Source: Desulfotignum sp. (GTDB lineage Bacteria; Desulfobacterota; Desulfobacteria; Desulfobacterales; Desulfobacteraceae). Taken from it: a stretch of DNA of 37,817 bases. The position numbers were made by a program, and so were the translations under genes. Each line of letters opens with the position of its first letter. Within the stretch, counting starts at the first letter, position 1. Where the stretch lies: the NCBI GenBank assembly GCA_011390615.1, contig JAABSB010000008.1:1-37817 (forward strand), in the 5' to 3' direction. The notes under the pieces are model-generated. The model worked only from the letters and a program-made list of their open reading frames with translations. It was not told the DNA's origin and ran no database searches. Shown piece by piece: positions 15,542 through 22,931 of the stretch.

Positions 15542-17086
15542 TTACAGAATCGCCTGCTCCATCGGTGGATGGGTCTTAAGGTATTCCAGGCGGTTGAGGC
15601 CGTTGAGATAGGCCAGTGCAGAAGCGGTGATGATGTCGGGATCAGCCCCTTTGCCCAGGGCAACGATGCCGTCTTCCTTGAGTCTTACCGTAACCTCTCC
15701 CTGGGCATCGGTGCCTTCTGTCAGGGCGGATATGGTAAATCTGAGCAGCTCTGACTTGGTGTTTGTGAGCTTGGAGATAATATTGTAAACCGCATCAATG
15801 GGGCCGGTGCCTTCCAGGGCACCCTGTACCAGACGGCCATTGATCTTGAGCTGAACCGAGGCGGTGGGAAATACCGTGGATCCTGACAGCACATGGATAT
15901 ATTCCAGGCCGAAGACTTCGGGTGTCCGCAATACACCTTCATTTATCAAGGCTTCAATATCTTCATCCAGAATCTGTTTTTTGCGGTCAGCCAGGTTTTT
16001 GAACTTTTTAAAAACAATATTGATTTCTTCTTCAGACAGGTCGTATCCCATGGTGCGGATATGGGCAGCCAGGGCATGACGTCCGGAATGTTTGCCTAAG
16101 ACAAGGCTGTTTTTGGTGATGCCCACGGCTTCGGGTTTCATGATTTCATATGTCATGGGATTTTTGAGCACCCCGTCCTGGTGGATACCGGCTTCATGGG
16201 CAAACGCATTGGCACCAACAATGGCCCGGTTGGGCTGAACCAGAATGCCGGTGATCATGCTCACCAGTCGGCTGGTGGGATAAATTCGGGTGGTGTCAAT
16301 GCCAGTGGTGTGGCTGAAAAAATTGGGCCGGGTTTTCAAAGACATCACCACCTCTTCCATGGAGGTGTTGCCTGCCCGCTCTCCGATGCCGTTGATGGTG
16401 ACCTCCACCTGGCGGGCCCCTTTCTGGATGGCCGTCAGGGTGTTGGCAGTGGCAAGCCCCAGGTCATTGTGGCAGTGGACAGACAGCACCGCCTGGTCGA
16501 TATTGGAGGTGTTTGCAATGACATATTCGATCAGCTGCCCGAACTCTTCGGGAACCGCATACCCCACCGTGTCCGGCAGGTTGATGGTGGTGGCGCCGGC
16601 ATCTATGACCGATTCAAATACCGTGCATAAAAAATCCGGGTCAGATCTGGAACCGTCTTCTGCGGAAAATTCCACATTGCCGGTGAAAGATGCTGCCAGT
16701 TTCACCGCTTCCACTGCCTGGTGCAGCACATCAGCGGGTTCCATCTGCAGCTTGTATTTCATGTGCAGTTCCGAGGTGGCGATAAATGTGTGTATCCTGG
16801 GATTGACAGCGTCTTTGACAGCATCCCAGCCCCGCCGGATATCGTGTTCATCAGCCCGGCACAGGGCTGCCACCTGGGCTTTTTTCAGGCTGCCGGCAAT
16901 TTTTTTCACCGCTTCGAAATCCCCGTCTGATGCGGCGGGAAACCCGGCCTCGATCACATCCACCCCCAGCAGTTCCAGCTGGGTGGCGATGCGCAGTTTT
17001 TCCGCCTGGTTCATGCTGGCCCCGGGGGACTGCTCCCCGTCCCGCAGGGTGGTGTCAAATATGATAATGCGTTTGTGGTCTTTCAT
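15542..17086 (-). CDS. leuA: 2-isopropylmalate synthase
   Basis: A 514-residue LeuA. It condenses 2-oxoisovalerate with acetyl-CoA, the first step of leucine synthesis. The TIM-barrel catalytic domain shows FDTTLRDGEQSPGASM (10-25), GFPAAS, VEFSAEDGSRSDPDF, INLPDTVGY and SVHCHNDLGLATAN (the metal-binding HxHxD-type site). GGHxH-like AFAHEAGIHQDG follows, then the C-terminal LeuA dimer/regulatory domain (about 390-514, with VQLKINGRLVQGALEGTGPIDA) that binds leucine for feedback inhibition. The length fits bacterial LeuA type 1. It is the last gene of the attenuator-controlled operon, 44 bases after cimA. It differs from its paralogue CimA next door in keeping DGEQSPG rather than DGMQGEN. Confidence 0.95.
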   Translation of the reverse strand: MKDHKRIIIFDTTLRDGEQSPGASMNQAEKLRIATQLELLGVDVIEAGFPAASDGDFEAVKKIAGSLKKAQVAALCRADEHDIRRGWDAVKDAVNPRIHTFIATSELHMKYKLQMEPADVLHQAVEAVKLAASFTGNVEFSAEDGSRSDPDFLCTVFESVIDAGATTINLPDTVGYAVPEEFGQLIEYVIANTSNIDQAVLSVHCHNDLGLATANTLTAIQKGARQVEVTINGIGERAGNTSMEEVVMSLKTRPNFFSHTTGIDTTRIYPTSRLVSMITGILVQPNRAIVGANAFAHEAGIHQDGVLKNPMTYEIMKPEAVGITKNSLVLGKHSGRHALAAHIRTMGYDLSEEEINIVFKKFKNLADRKKQILDEDIEALINEGVLRTPEVFGLEYIHVLSGSTVFPTASVQLKINGRLVQGALEGTGPIDAVYNIISKLTNTKSELLRFTISALTEGTDAQGEVTVRLKEDGIVALGKGADPDIITASALAYLNGLNRLEYLKTHPPMEQAIL

Positions 17087-17130
17087 GATGGTAACCTTTT
17101 TTAAAAATATTGGTTTACAGGGCCTGTTCT

Positions 17131-18729
17131 TTAGGCCGGGGTAGTTGACGTGTCTTTATGGTCCAGAGAAAGTTTGTACTGAAAACTGTCAGCCAGGGCC
17201 TGCCAGCTGGCTTCAATGATATCCTCTGATACCCCGATGGTGGTGAAAAGATTGTCCGTGTCCCTGGATTCGATGAGCACCCGCACCTTGGCATCGGTAC
17301 CGTCAGACCCATCGATCACCCGGACCTTGAAATCAACCAGGTGCATGTCACTGATCCGGGGATACATGGCGGACAAGGCTTTTCGCAGGGCATTGTCCAA
17401 AGCTGATACCGGGCCGTCACCTTCTGCAGAGGTGATTTCAGTGGTCTTTCCCACCCGGATCTTGATCATGGCATGGGAGTAACACGGTTTTTCCCTGTCC
17501 TTTTCCACCACCACCCGGAAGGATTCCAGGTCAAAATAGCTTTTGTACTGTTCGGTGAGTTTTTCCATGATCAGCTTGAGGGACCCTTCTGCTGCATCAA
17601 ACTCAAACCCGTCATCTTCCAGGTCCTTTATAGAGGACACAATCTGTTTTTGTTTCACTGCATCATCCCCCAGGTCCACCCCCAGTTCTTCAGCCTTGTA
17701 GATGATATTGCTTTTGCCTGACTGCTCGGACACCAGGACCCTGCGGACATTGCCCACCTGGGCCGGATCCATGTGCTCATAGGCTTTGGGGTTTTTCATG
17801 ATGGCGGACACATGGACCCCGCCCTTGTGGGCAAAAGCACTTTTTCCCACAAAGGGCCGGGAGCTTACCGGCGGCACATTGGCGGTTTCGGAGACAAACC
17901 GGGACAGGTTCAGCAGTTTTTTCAGGTTTTCTTCAGCCATACAGTTTTTTTTCATCTTCAGGGCCAGGATCGGGATAATGGCGGTGAGATCCGCATTGCC
18001 GCAGCGTTCCCCATATCCGTTGATGGTGCCCTGGACCATGGCGGCACCGGCATGCACGGCATTGATTGCATTGGCCACGGCCATGGCGCAGTCGTTGTGG
18101 GTGTGTATCCCGAAACAGATATCATGGTGCTCCTTGAAGTGGTCCATCACCGACCGGACGATCTCATCTATTTCACAGGGCATGGACCCGCCGTTGGTGT
18201 CACACAGCACCAGGGTGCGGGTACCGCCTTCCAGGGCCGCTGCCAGCGTATCCAGGGCATACTGCCGGTTGGCTTTGTACCCGTCAAAAAAATGTTCTGC
18301 ATCATACATCACTTCCCGGTTCCGGGCCAGCAGATAGGCCACACTTTCCCGGATCATGGCCAGGTTTTCATCCAGTGTATTGTCCATTATCTGGGTGACG
18401 TGCAAATCCCATGATTTGCCGAAAATGGTGATGACCGGAGCGGCTGAATCAAGGAGAGCTGTAAGATTGGCATCATTTTCGCATTTGGTGCCGGGCCGCC
18501 GGGTGGCACCAAAGGCCGCCACCTTTGCCTGTTTAAAGGAGATCTTTTGTGCCAGTTCAAAAAAATGGGCTGCTCCGGGGTTGGAGCCGGGCCATCCGCC
18601 TTCAATATAATGGATGCCGGTGTCGTCCAGCCTTCTGGCAATTTTTATTTTGTCTTCCGGAGAAAAAAAGATGTTTTCCCCCTGCATACCGTCCCTGAGG
18701 GTGGTGTCGTATAATTTTACTGAATCCAT
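17131..18729 (-). CDS. cimA: (R)-citramalate synthase
   Basis: A 532-residue LeuA-superfamily enzyme that condenses pyruvate and acetyl-CoA to citramalate, giving 2-oxobutanoate for isoleucine without threonine deaminase. Its motifs are those of the CimA branch: LYDTTLRDGMQGENIFFS at the N-terminus, YIEGGWPGSNP, CDTNGGSMP, GIHTHNDCAMAVAN and AFAHKGGVHVSAI, plus a C-terminal regulatory domain (DFKVRVIDGSDGTDAKVRVLIES). ATG 18729 is the start: it is one base beyond the ilvH stop and GGGGAAA lies just upstream. An in-frame extension to 18783 lies inside ilvH and is rejected. Being placed between ilvH and leuA fits a role in isoleucine supply. Confidence 0.93.
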   Translation of the reverse strand: MDSVKLYDTTLRDGMQGENIFFSPEDKIKIARRLDDTGIHYIEGGWPGSNPGAAHFFELAQKISFKQAKVAAFGATRRPGTKCENDANLTALLDSAAPVITIFGKSWDLHVTQIMDNTLDENLAMIRESVAYLLARNREVMYDAEHFFDGYKANRQYALDTLAAALEGGTRTLVLCDTNGGSMPCEIDEIVRSVMDHFKEHHDICFGIHTHNDCAMAVANAINAVHAGAAMVQGTINGYGERCGNADLTAIIPILALKMKKNCMAEENLKKLLNLSRFVSETANVPPVSSRPFVGKSAFAHKGGVHVSAIMKNPKAYEHMDPAQVGNVRRVLVSEQSGKSNIIYKAEELGVDLGDDAVKQKQIVSSIKDLEDDGFEFDAAEGSLKLIMEKLTEQYKSYFDLESFRVVVEKDREKPCYSHAMIKIRVGKTTEITSAEGDGPVSALDNALRKALSAMYPRISDMHLVDFKVRVIDGSDGTDAKVRVLIESRDTDNLFTTIGVSEDIIEASWQALADSFQYKLSLDHKDTSTTPA

Positions 18730-18730
18730 T

Positions 18731-19222
18731 TTATTTCCCCATTTCCCTTGCCAGGGCAATTGCCCCTGTGCTGGCAATTTCAATGATGCCCATGGGTTTT
18801 AACAAAGACAAAAACGCCTGGTGCTTGCCGCTGTCTCCTGAGATCTCAACTGTGTAGTGGGCATGCCCCACATCCACGACCCGGCACCGGAAAATATCCA
18901 CAATGCGCAGAATTTCGGCCCGTTTTTCCGGTTTGGCATGGACCTTGACTAGGGCCAGCTGCCGTTCCACATATTTTTTTTCGGTAAGGTCATTTACCGT
19001 TATTACATTGATAAGCTTATGAAGCTGTTTTTTGATCTGCTCAATAATCTGGGCATCACACGTGGTGGCCATGGTGATCCTGGACACATCCGGATCATCG
19101 GTGGTGGCCACGCTCAAGGAATCGATGTTAAATCCCCTGCCTGAAAACAGTCCGGCAATCCTGGACAATACCCCTGGTTCATTGTCCACGAGAATTGAGA
19201 GTAAATATCTGCTGGTTTCCAT
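18731..19222 (-). CDS. ilvH: Acetolactate synthase, small regulatory subunit
   Basis: A 163-residue protein with an N-terminal ACT domain (RYLLSILVDNEPGVLSRIAGLFSGRGFNIDSLSV, residues 5-38) that binds valine, then the conserved QLxKLINVxxVxDLT block, the KVHAKPEKRAEILRIVDIFRCRVVDVG region and a C-terminal EISGDSGKHQAFLSLLKPMGIIEIASTG segment. All are characteristic of IlvH/IlvN. It activates the catalytic subunit IlvB, encoded 33 bases upstream, and gives it feedback control. The length is standard. GGGAA lies about six bases before ATG 19222. The stop is one base from the cimA start. Confidence 0.95.
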   Translation of the reverse strand: METSRYLLSILVDNEPGVLSRIAGLFSGRGFNIDSLSVATTDDPDVSRITMATTCDAQIIEQIKKQLHKLINVITVNDLTEKKYVERQLALVKVHAKPEKRAEILRIVDIFRCRVVDVGHAHYTVEISGDSGKHQAFLSLLKPMGIIEIASTGAIALAREMGK

Positions 19223-19255
19223 TATTATTCCCTTACAGTTGTTGTGTCAAAACCC

Positions 19256-20947
19256 TTATACCAGAAGCATTTCCGTGAGGGCACCGCCGGCTGGCACCAT
19301 GGGATATACTGATTCTTCCCGCTCCACCACAAAATCCATGATCACCGTGCCGGGAGTGTCAAGTCCTTTGCGCAAAGTGTCTTCCACACAGGCCGGGTCT
19401 GTGCACCTGAACCCTGAAGCGCCGTATGCTTCTGCCAGTTTTACAAAATCAGGGGCATTTTCGATATTGGTACATGCATAGGCCCTGTTGTAGAAAAATT
19501 CCTGCCACTGCCGTACCATGCCCAGAAACCGGTTGTTGAGAATAACGATTTTCACATCCAGGCAGTTTTCCACCGCAGTCATCAGTTCCTGGATATTCAT
19601 TTGAATGGAGCCATCCCCGGCCACATCCACCACCAGTTTGTCAGGACAGGCAGCCTTGGCGCCGATGGCAGCCGGCAGGCCGAACCCCATCACCCCCAGT
19701 CCCCCGGAGGTGATGAAATGGTTGGGAAGGTCAAAATGGTAGTACTGGGCCGCCCACATCTGGTTCTGGCCAACCTCGGTAGTGATGATGGCCTGTCCTT
19801 TGGTGATTTCCCACAGTTTTTCCACCACAAACTGTGGTTTGATAATATCTGCCTTCTGGTCGTACTTGAGGGGGGTGGTCTGTTTCCACTGGTCAATCTG
19901 GTCCAGCCACAAGTCCCGCTCCACAGTCAATTGTGCGGGATTTTGTTTTTCCATGAGGGCCAGAATATTTTCCAGCGTGGTTTTGCAGTCACCCACAATG
20001 GGGCACTGCACCGGGATGTTTTTATGGATGGAAGTGGGATCGATATCGATCTGGATGATGGCGGCATGGGGGGCAAATTTGCTGATGTTTCCCGTGACCC
20101 GGTCATCAAATCTCACCCCCACAGCAATGATCAGATCGCAGTTGCCGATGCTCATATTGGCCCGGAATGTACCATGCATGCCCAGCATTCCCAGCCACAA
20201 AGGGTCTGTGCCCGGGAATGCCCCCAATCCCATAAGTGAGGTGGTTACAGGGATGCGGGCCATTTGTGCCAGCCGGGTGATCTGTTCTGACGCCCGGGAT
20301 GAAATCACACCGCCGCCGGCAAATATCACCGGTCTTCTGGCATCTTTGACCATTTGCACCACTTTGGCAATCTGCTTTTTATTGGGCGTGTAGTTGGGTT
20401 TGTAGGACCGCAGGCGGGTTTCTTCAGGCATCTGGAAGTTGATTTCAGCCTGGAGTATATCTTTTGGCAGGTCCACCAACACCGGGCCGGGTCTGCCTGA
20501 ACGGGCAATATAAAACGCTTCCTGGATGGTGGCTGCCAGCTTGTCCGGGTCTTTCACCAGATAGTTGTGCTTGGTGCAGGGCCGGGTGATGCCCACAATA
20601 TCCACTTCCTGGAATGCATCATTGCCGATGAGCCCGGTGGGCACCTGGCCGCAGAAAACCACCATGGGGATAGAGTCTGCATGGGCAGATGCAATGCCGG
20701 TGACGGTGTTGGTGGCCCCGGGTCCTGATGTAACCAGGGCGACGCCTGTGGTTTTGTGTGCCCGGGAATAGGCATCTGCCGCATGTACCGCCCCCTGCTC
20801 GTGGCGCACCAGGATGTGGCGCAGATCATCATGGCGGACAATTTCATCATGGATATCGATGGTGGCCCCGCCGGGATATCCGAATATGGTGTCAACCCCC
20901 TGGGCTTTTATCATTTTAACCAGAATCTGGGCCCCTGTCAGTTTCAT
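19256..20947 (-). CDS. ilvB: Acetolactate synthase, large catalytic subunit
   Basis: A 563-residue thiamine-diphosphate enzyme that joins two pyruvates to acetolactate (valine/leucine) or pyruvate with 2-oxobutanoate (isoleucine). It has the activating glutamate in VRHEQGAVHAADAYSR, VTSGPGATNTVTGI, the FAD-binding middle domain (GGGVISS, MLGMHGTFRANMSIGNCDLIIAVGVRFDDRVTG), and the ThDP/Mg motif VDVAGDGSIQMNIQELMTA with ILNNRFLGMVRQWQ. ATG 20947 is preceded by AGGAG at good spacing; the frame remains open 37 codons upstream into ilvD but without family residues. It lies 17 bases after ilvD and 33 before ilvH. Confidence 0.96.
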   Translation of the reverse strand: MKLTGAQILVKMIKAQGVDTIFGYPGGATIDIHDEIVRHDDLRHILVRHEQGAVHAADAYSRAHKTTGVALVTSGPGATNTVTGIASAHADSIPMVVFCGQVPTGLIGNDAFQEVDIVGITRPCTKHNYLVKDPDKLAATIQEAFYIARSGRPGPVLVDLPKDILQAEINFQMPEETRLRSYKPNYTPNKKQIAKVVQMVKDARRPVIFAGGGVISSRASEQITRLAQMARIPVTTSLMGLGAFPGTDPLWLGMLGMHGTFRANMSIGNCDLIIAVGVRFDDRVTGNISKFAPHAAIIQIDIDPTSIHKNIPVQCPIVGDCKTTLENILALMEKQNPAQLTVERDLWLDQIDQWKQTTPLKYDQKADIIKPQFVVEKLWEITKGQAIITTEVGQNQMWAAQYYHFDLPNHFITSGGLGVMGFGLPAAIGAKAACPDKLVVDVAGDGSIQMNIQELMTAVENCLDVKIVILNNRFLGMVRQWQEFFYNRAYACTNIENAPDFVKLAEAYGASGFRCTDPACVEDTLRKGLDTPGTVIMDFVVEREESVYPMVPAGGALTEMLLV

Positions 20948-20964
20948 TGTAATCTCCTGTTTCA

Positions 20965-22632
20965 TTATTGAATAATGGCTCCCTGTCCGGCAGAAGATAC
21001 CTGCCGGGCATACCGGGCCATATAGCCTTTTGTGATTTTGGGTTCCGGTTTGACCCACCGGGCCAACCGCTCTTGGATTTGGTATTTGTCAACCATCAGC
21101 GTAATGCTTTTGGCCGGGATGTCAATTTTGATGATATCATTTTCCATCACCACTGCCATGGGTCCCCCTGTGGCAGCTTCCGGAGACACATGGCCGATGC
21201 AGGCCCCTTTGGTGCCCCCGGAAAACCGGCCGTCCGTGATCAAAGCACAGGAAGCTCCCAGGTCCATGCCGGCAATGGCGGACGTCGGGGTGAGCATCTC
21301 CCGCATGCCAGGCCCGCCGGAGGGGCCTTCATACCGGATCACAACCACATCTTTGGGATTGATTTTTCCCTCTAAAATAGCGGCAGTGGCATCTTCTTCC
21401 GAATCAAACACCCGGGCAGGACCCTGGTGTACCAGCATCTCATCGGCCACAGCCGACTGCTTGACCACACACCCTTCAGGAGCCAGGTTGCCGAACAAAA
21501 CCGCCAGTCCGCCCCGGGTATGGTAGGGATCAGTCACAGGCCGGATGACTGCCGGATCCAACACCCTGATTTTGGCAAGGTTTTCTGTAACTGAGCAGCC
21601 GGTGGCGGTGAGACAGGATACGTCAAGCAAATGGTGGTCTGCCAGTTCTTTCATCACCGATTGAATGCCGCCTGCCTGGTCCAGGTCCTGGATATGGTCC
21701 GGCCCTCCCGGGCTCAAAGAACAGATATGCGGGGTTTTTTCACTGACCTGGTTGATCATTGATAGATCCAGGGAGATCCCTGCTTCATGGGCTATGGCTG
21801 CAAGGTGCAGCACGGTATTGGTGGAGCATCCCAGGGCCATGTCCACGGCCAGGGCGTTCATGAATGCCCTGGTGGTTATGATTTTATCCGGGGTGATATT
21901 TTTTTCCAGCAAAGCCATGATCTGGATGCCGGTTTGTTTGGCCAGACGGATGCGTTTGGACATGGGGGCCGGTATGGTGCCGTTGCCGGGCAGGGCCATA
22001 CCTATGGCTTCGGTGAGGCAGTTCATGGAATTGGCCGTGAACATGCCGGCGCATGATCCGCAGGTGGGGCAGGCACAATCTTCCACAGCAGCCAGATCTT
22101 TTTCATCCATCCGGCCGGCCCGCACAGCACCCACTGCTTCAAACACCGACACCAGATCAATTTTCTGTTTCTGATCATCAGGGTTGCGGCCGGCCAGCAT
22201 GGGGCCGCCGCTGATGAAAATGGCCGGTATATTGAGCCGGGCCGCTGCCATGAGCATGCCGGGCACAATCTTGTCACAGTTGGGCACCATGACAATGGCA
22301 TCAAACGGGTGGGCCATGGCAGTCACTTCAATGGAATCTGCAATCAGTTCCCGGGAAGCCAGAGAATAATGCATGCCTGCGTGGTTCATGGCAATACCGT
22401 CACACACCCCGATGGTGGAAAATTCCATGGGCGTGCCCCCGGCCATGCTGATACCGGTTTTTACTGCCCTAACCAGGGTATCCAGGTGCATGTGGCCGGG
22501 AATGAGTTCATTGGCAGCGTTGGCAATACCGATGAGCGGCTGGCTGATTTCCCTGTCTGTCAGGCCCAGTGCCTTCATCAGGCTCCTGTGGGGGGCTCTT
22601 TGTACCCCTTTTGTTGCAATGTGGCTTCGCAT
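20965..22632 (-). CDS. ilvD: Dihydroxyacid dehydratase
   Basis: An Fe-S lyase of 555 residues that makes the 2-oxoacid precursors of valine and isoleucine. It shows [14 protein letters not shown], the cluster-ligand region [56 protein letters not shown] and [23 protein letters not shown], all IlvD signatures. Two ATGs lie six bases apart. The inner one (22632) is preferred because AAGGAG ends directly at the outer ATG (22638) and is ideally spaced, six bases, for the inner one. It is the first structural gene of the operon and starts just 18 bases after the attenuator's U-tract, so its transcription depends on readthrough. Confidence 0.96.
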   Translation of the reverse strand: MRSHIATKGVQRAPHRSLMKALGLTDREISQPLIGIANAANELIPGHMHLDTLVRAVKTGISMAGGTPMEFSTIGVCDGIAMNHAGMHYSLASRELIADSIEVTAMAHPFDAIVMVPNCDKIVPGMLMAAARLNIPAIFISGGPMLAGRNPDDQKQKIDLVSVFEAVGAVRAGRMDEKDLAAVEDCACPTCGSCAGMFTANSMNCLTEAIGMALPGNGTIPAPMSKRIRLAKQTGIQIMALLEKNITPDKIITTRAFMNALAVDMALGCSTNTVLHLAAIAHEAGISLDLSMINQVSEKTPHICSLSPGGPDHIQDLDQAGGIQSVMKELADHHLLDVSCLTATGCSVTENLAKIRVLDPAVIRPVTDPYHTRGGLAVLFGNLAPEGCVVKQSAVADEMLVHQGPARVFDSEEDATAAILEGKINPKDVVVIRYEGPSGGPGMREMLTPTSAIAGMDLGASCALITDGRFSGGTKGACIGHVSPEAATGGPMAVVMENDIIKIDIPAKSITLMVDKYQIQERLARWVKPEPKITKGYMARYARQVSSAGQGAIIQ

Positions 22633-22650
22633 GGTCATCTCCTTAAAAGC

Positions 22651-22692
22651 AAAAAAGCCGTTATCTGCCCCTCGGGGCTGATAACGGCTTTT
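22651..22692 (-). terminator. Attenuator terminator of the ilv operon
   Basis: Read on the minus strand, AAAAGCCGTTATC pairs with GATAACGGCTTTT (arms 22680-22692 and 22653-22665). The stem continues through a GGGGC/GCCCC helix, interrupted only by a T-T mismatch, and is followed by an uninterrupted U-run (22656-22651). This is a textbook intrinsic terminator, placed between the leader peptide and ilvD. Its AGCCCC segment (22679-22674) can pair instead with GGGGCT just before the leader stop (22726-22721), a plausible antiterminator. Confidence 0.9.
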
Positions 22693-22715
22693 AACGTCAA
22701 ACTTGGGTTATGCCA

Positions 22716-22802
22716 CTAGGAGCCCCTTCGTACGGAGGTGTCAATAATCACCTCCACGATAATAATGAGGACTAGCAGTATGGTCAAAAAACCGGGTATC
22801 AT
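22716..22802 (-). CDS. ilv operon leader peptide (attenuation)
   Basis: A 28-codon ORF reads from ATG 22802 to TAG 22716. Residues 8-20 are almost all Ile, Leu or Val (ILLVLIIIVEVII), and in all there are six Ile, four Leu and four Val codons. Ribosome stalling at these codons when a charged branched-chain tRNA is short would favour an antiterminator and let RNA polymerase pass the hairpin at 22651-22692. The arrangement matches E. coli ilvL in logic though not in sequence. AAGGA lies about 12 bases upstream, a slightly long spacing. This is a cis-acting peptide; no function after translation is expected. Confidence 0.88.
   Translation of the reverse strand: MIPGFLTILLVLIIIVEVIIDTSVRRGS
22734..22755 (-). 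promoter_or_regulatory. Pause-type hairpin inside the ilv leader peptide
   Basis: GGAGGTG and CACCTCC form a perfect seven-base stem (22749-22755 with 22734-22740) around an eight-base loop. It spans the last Val-Ile-Ile codons of the leader peptide. A ribosome stalled at the Ile/Val run would cover and open it, so it is the natural 1:2-type pause hairpin of the attenuator. Confidence 0.6.
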
Positions 22803-22831
22803 AATATTTTCACTTTCCTTAAAGTTAATTT

Positions 22832-22858
22832 ATTATATATAAATTTTTTTTCTGTCAA
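22832..22858 (-). promoter_or_regulatory. Promoter of the ilv-cimA-leuA operon
   Basis: On the minus strand, a perfect TTGACA (22858-22853) precedes a perfect TATAAT (22837-22832), with 15 bases between them. That spacing is one or two bases short of optimal; TAATAA two bases on would give 17. The start would fall near 22825, about 23 bases before the leader ATG. Confidence 0.6.
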
Positions 22859-22887
22859 GAAAAAAATACGGGGTGAGACAATTAAAT

Positions 22888-22917
22888 TTGACAACCCGGG
22901 CATGGATTGGCTATAGT
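22888..22917 (+). promoter_or_regulatory. Promoter of the hybrid kinase-REC-TPR operon
   Basis: TTGACA (22888-22893) and TATAGT (22912-22917) are separated by 18 bases. Transcription would begin about eight bases before ATG 22932, where no Shine-Dalgarno sequence is visible, so the mRNA may be almost leaderless. It is divergent from the ilv promoter. Confidence 0.55.
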
Positions 22918-22931
22918 TTTGAAAACCTTTT

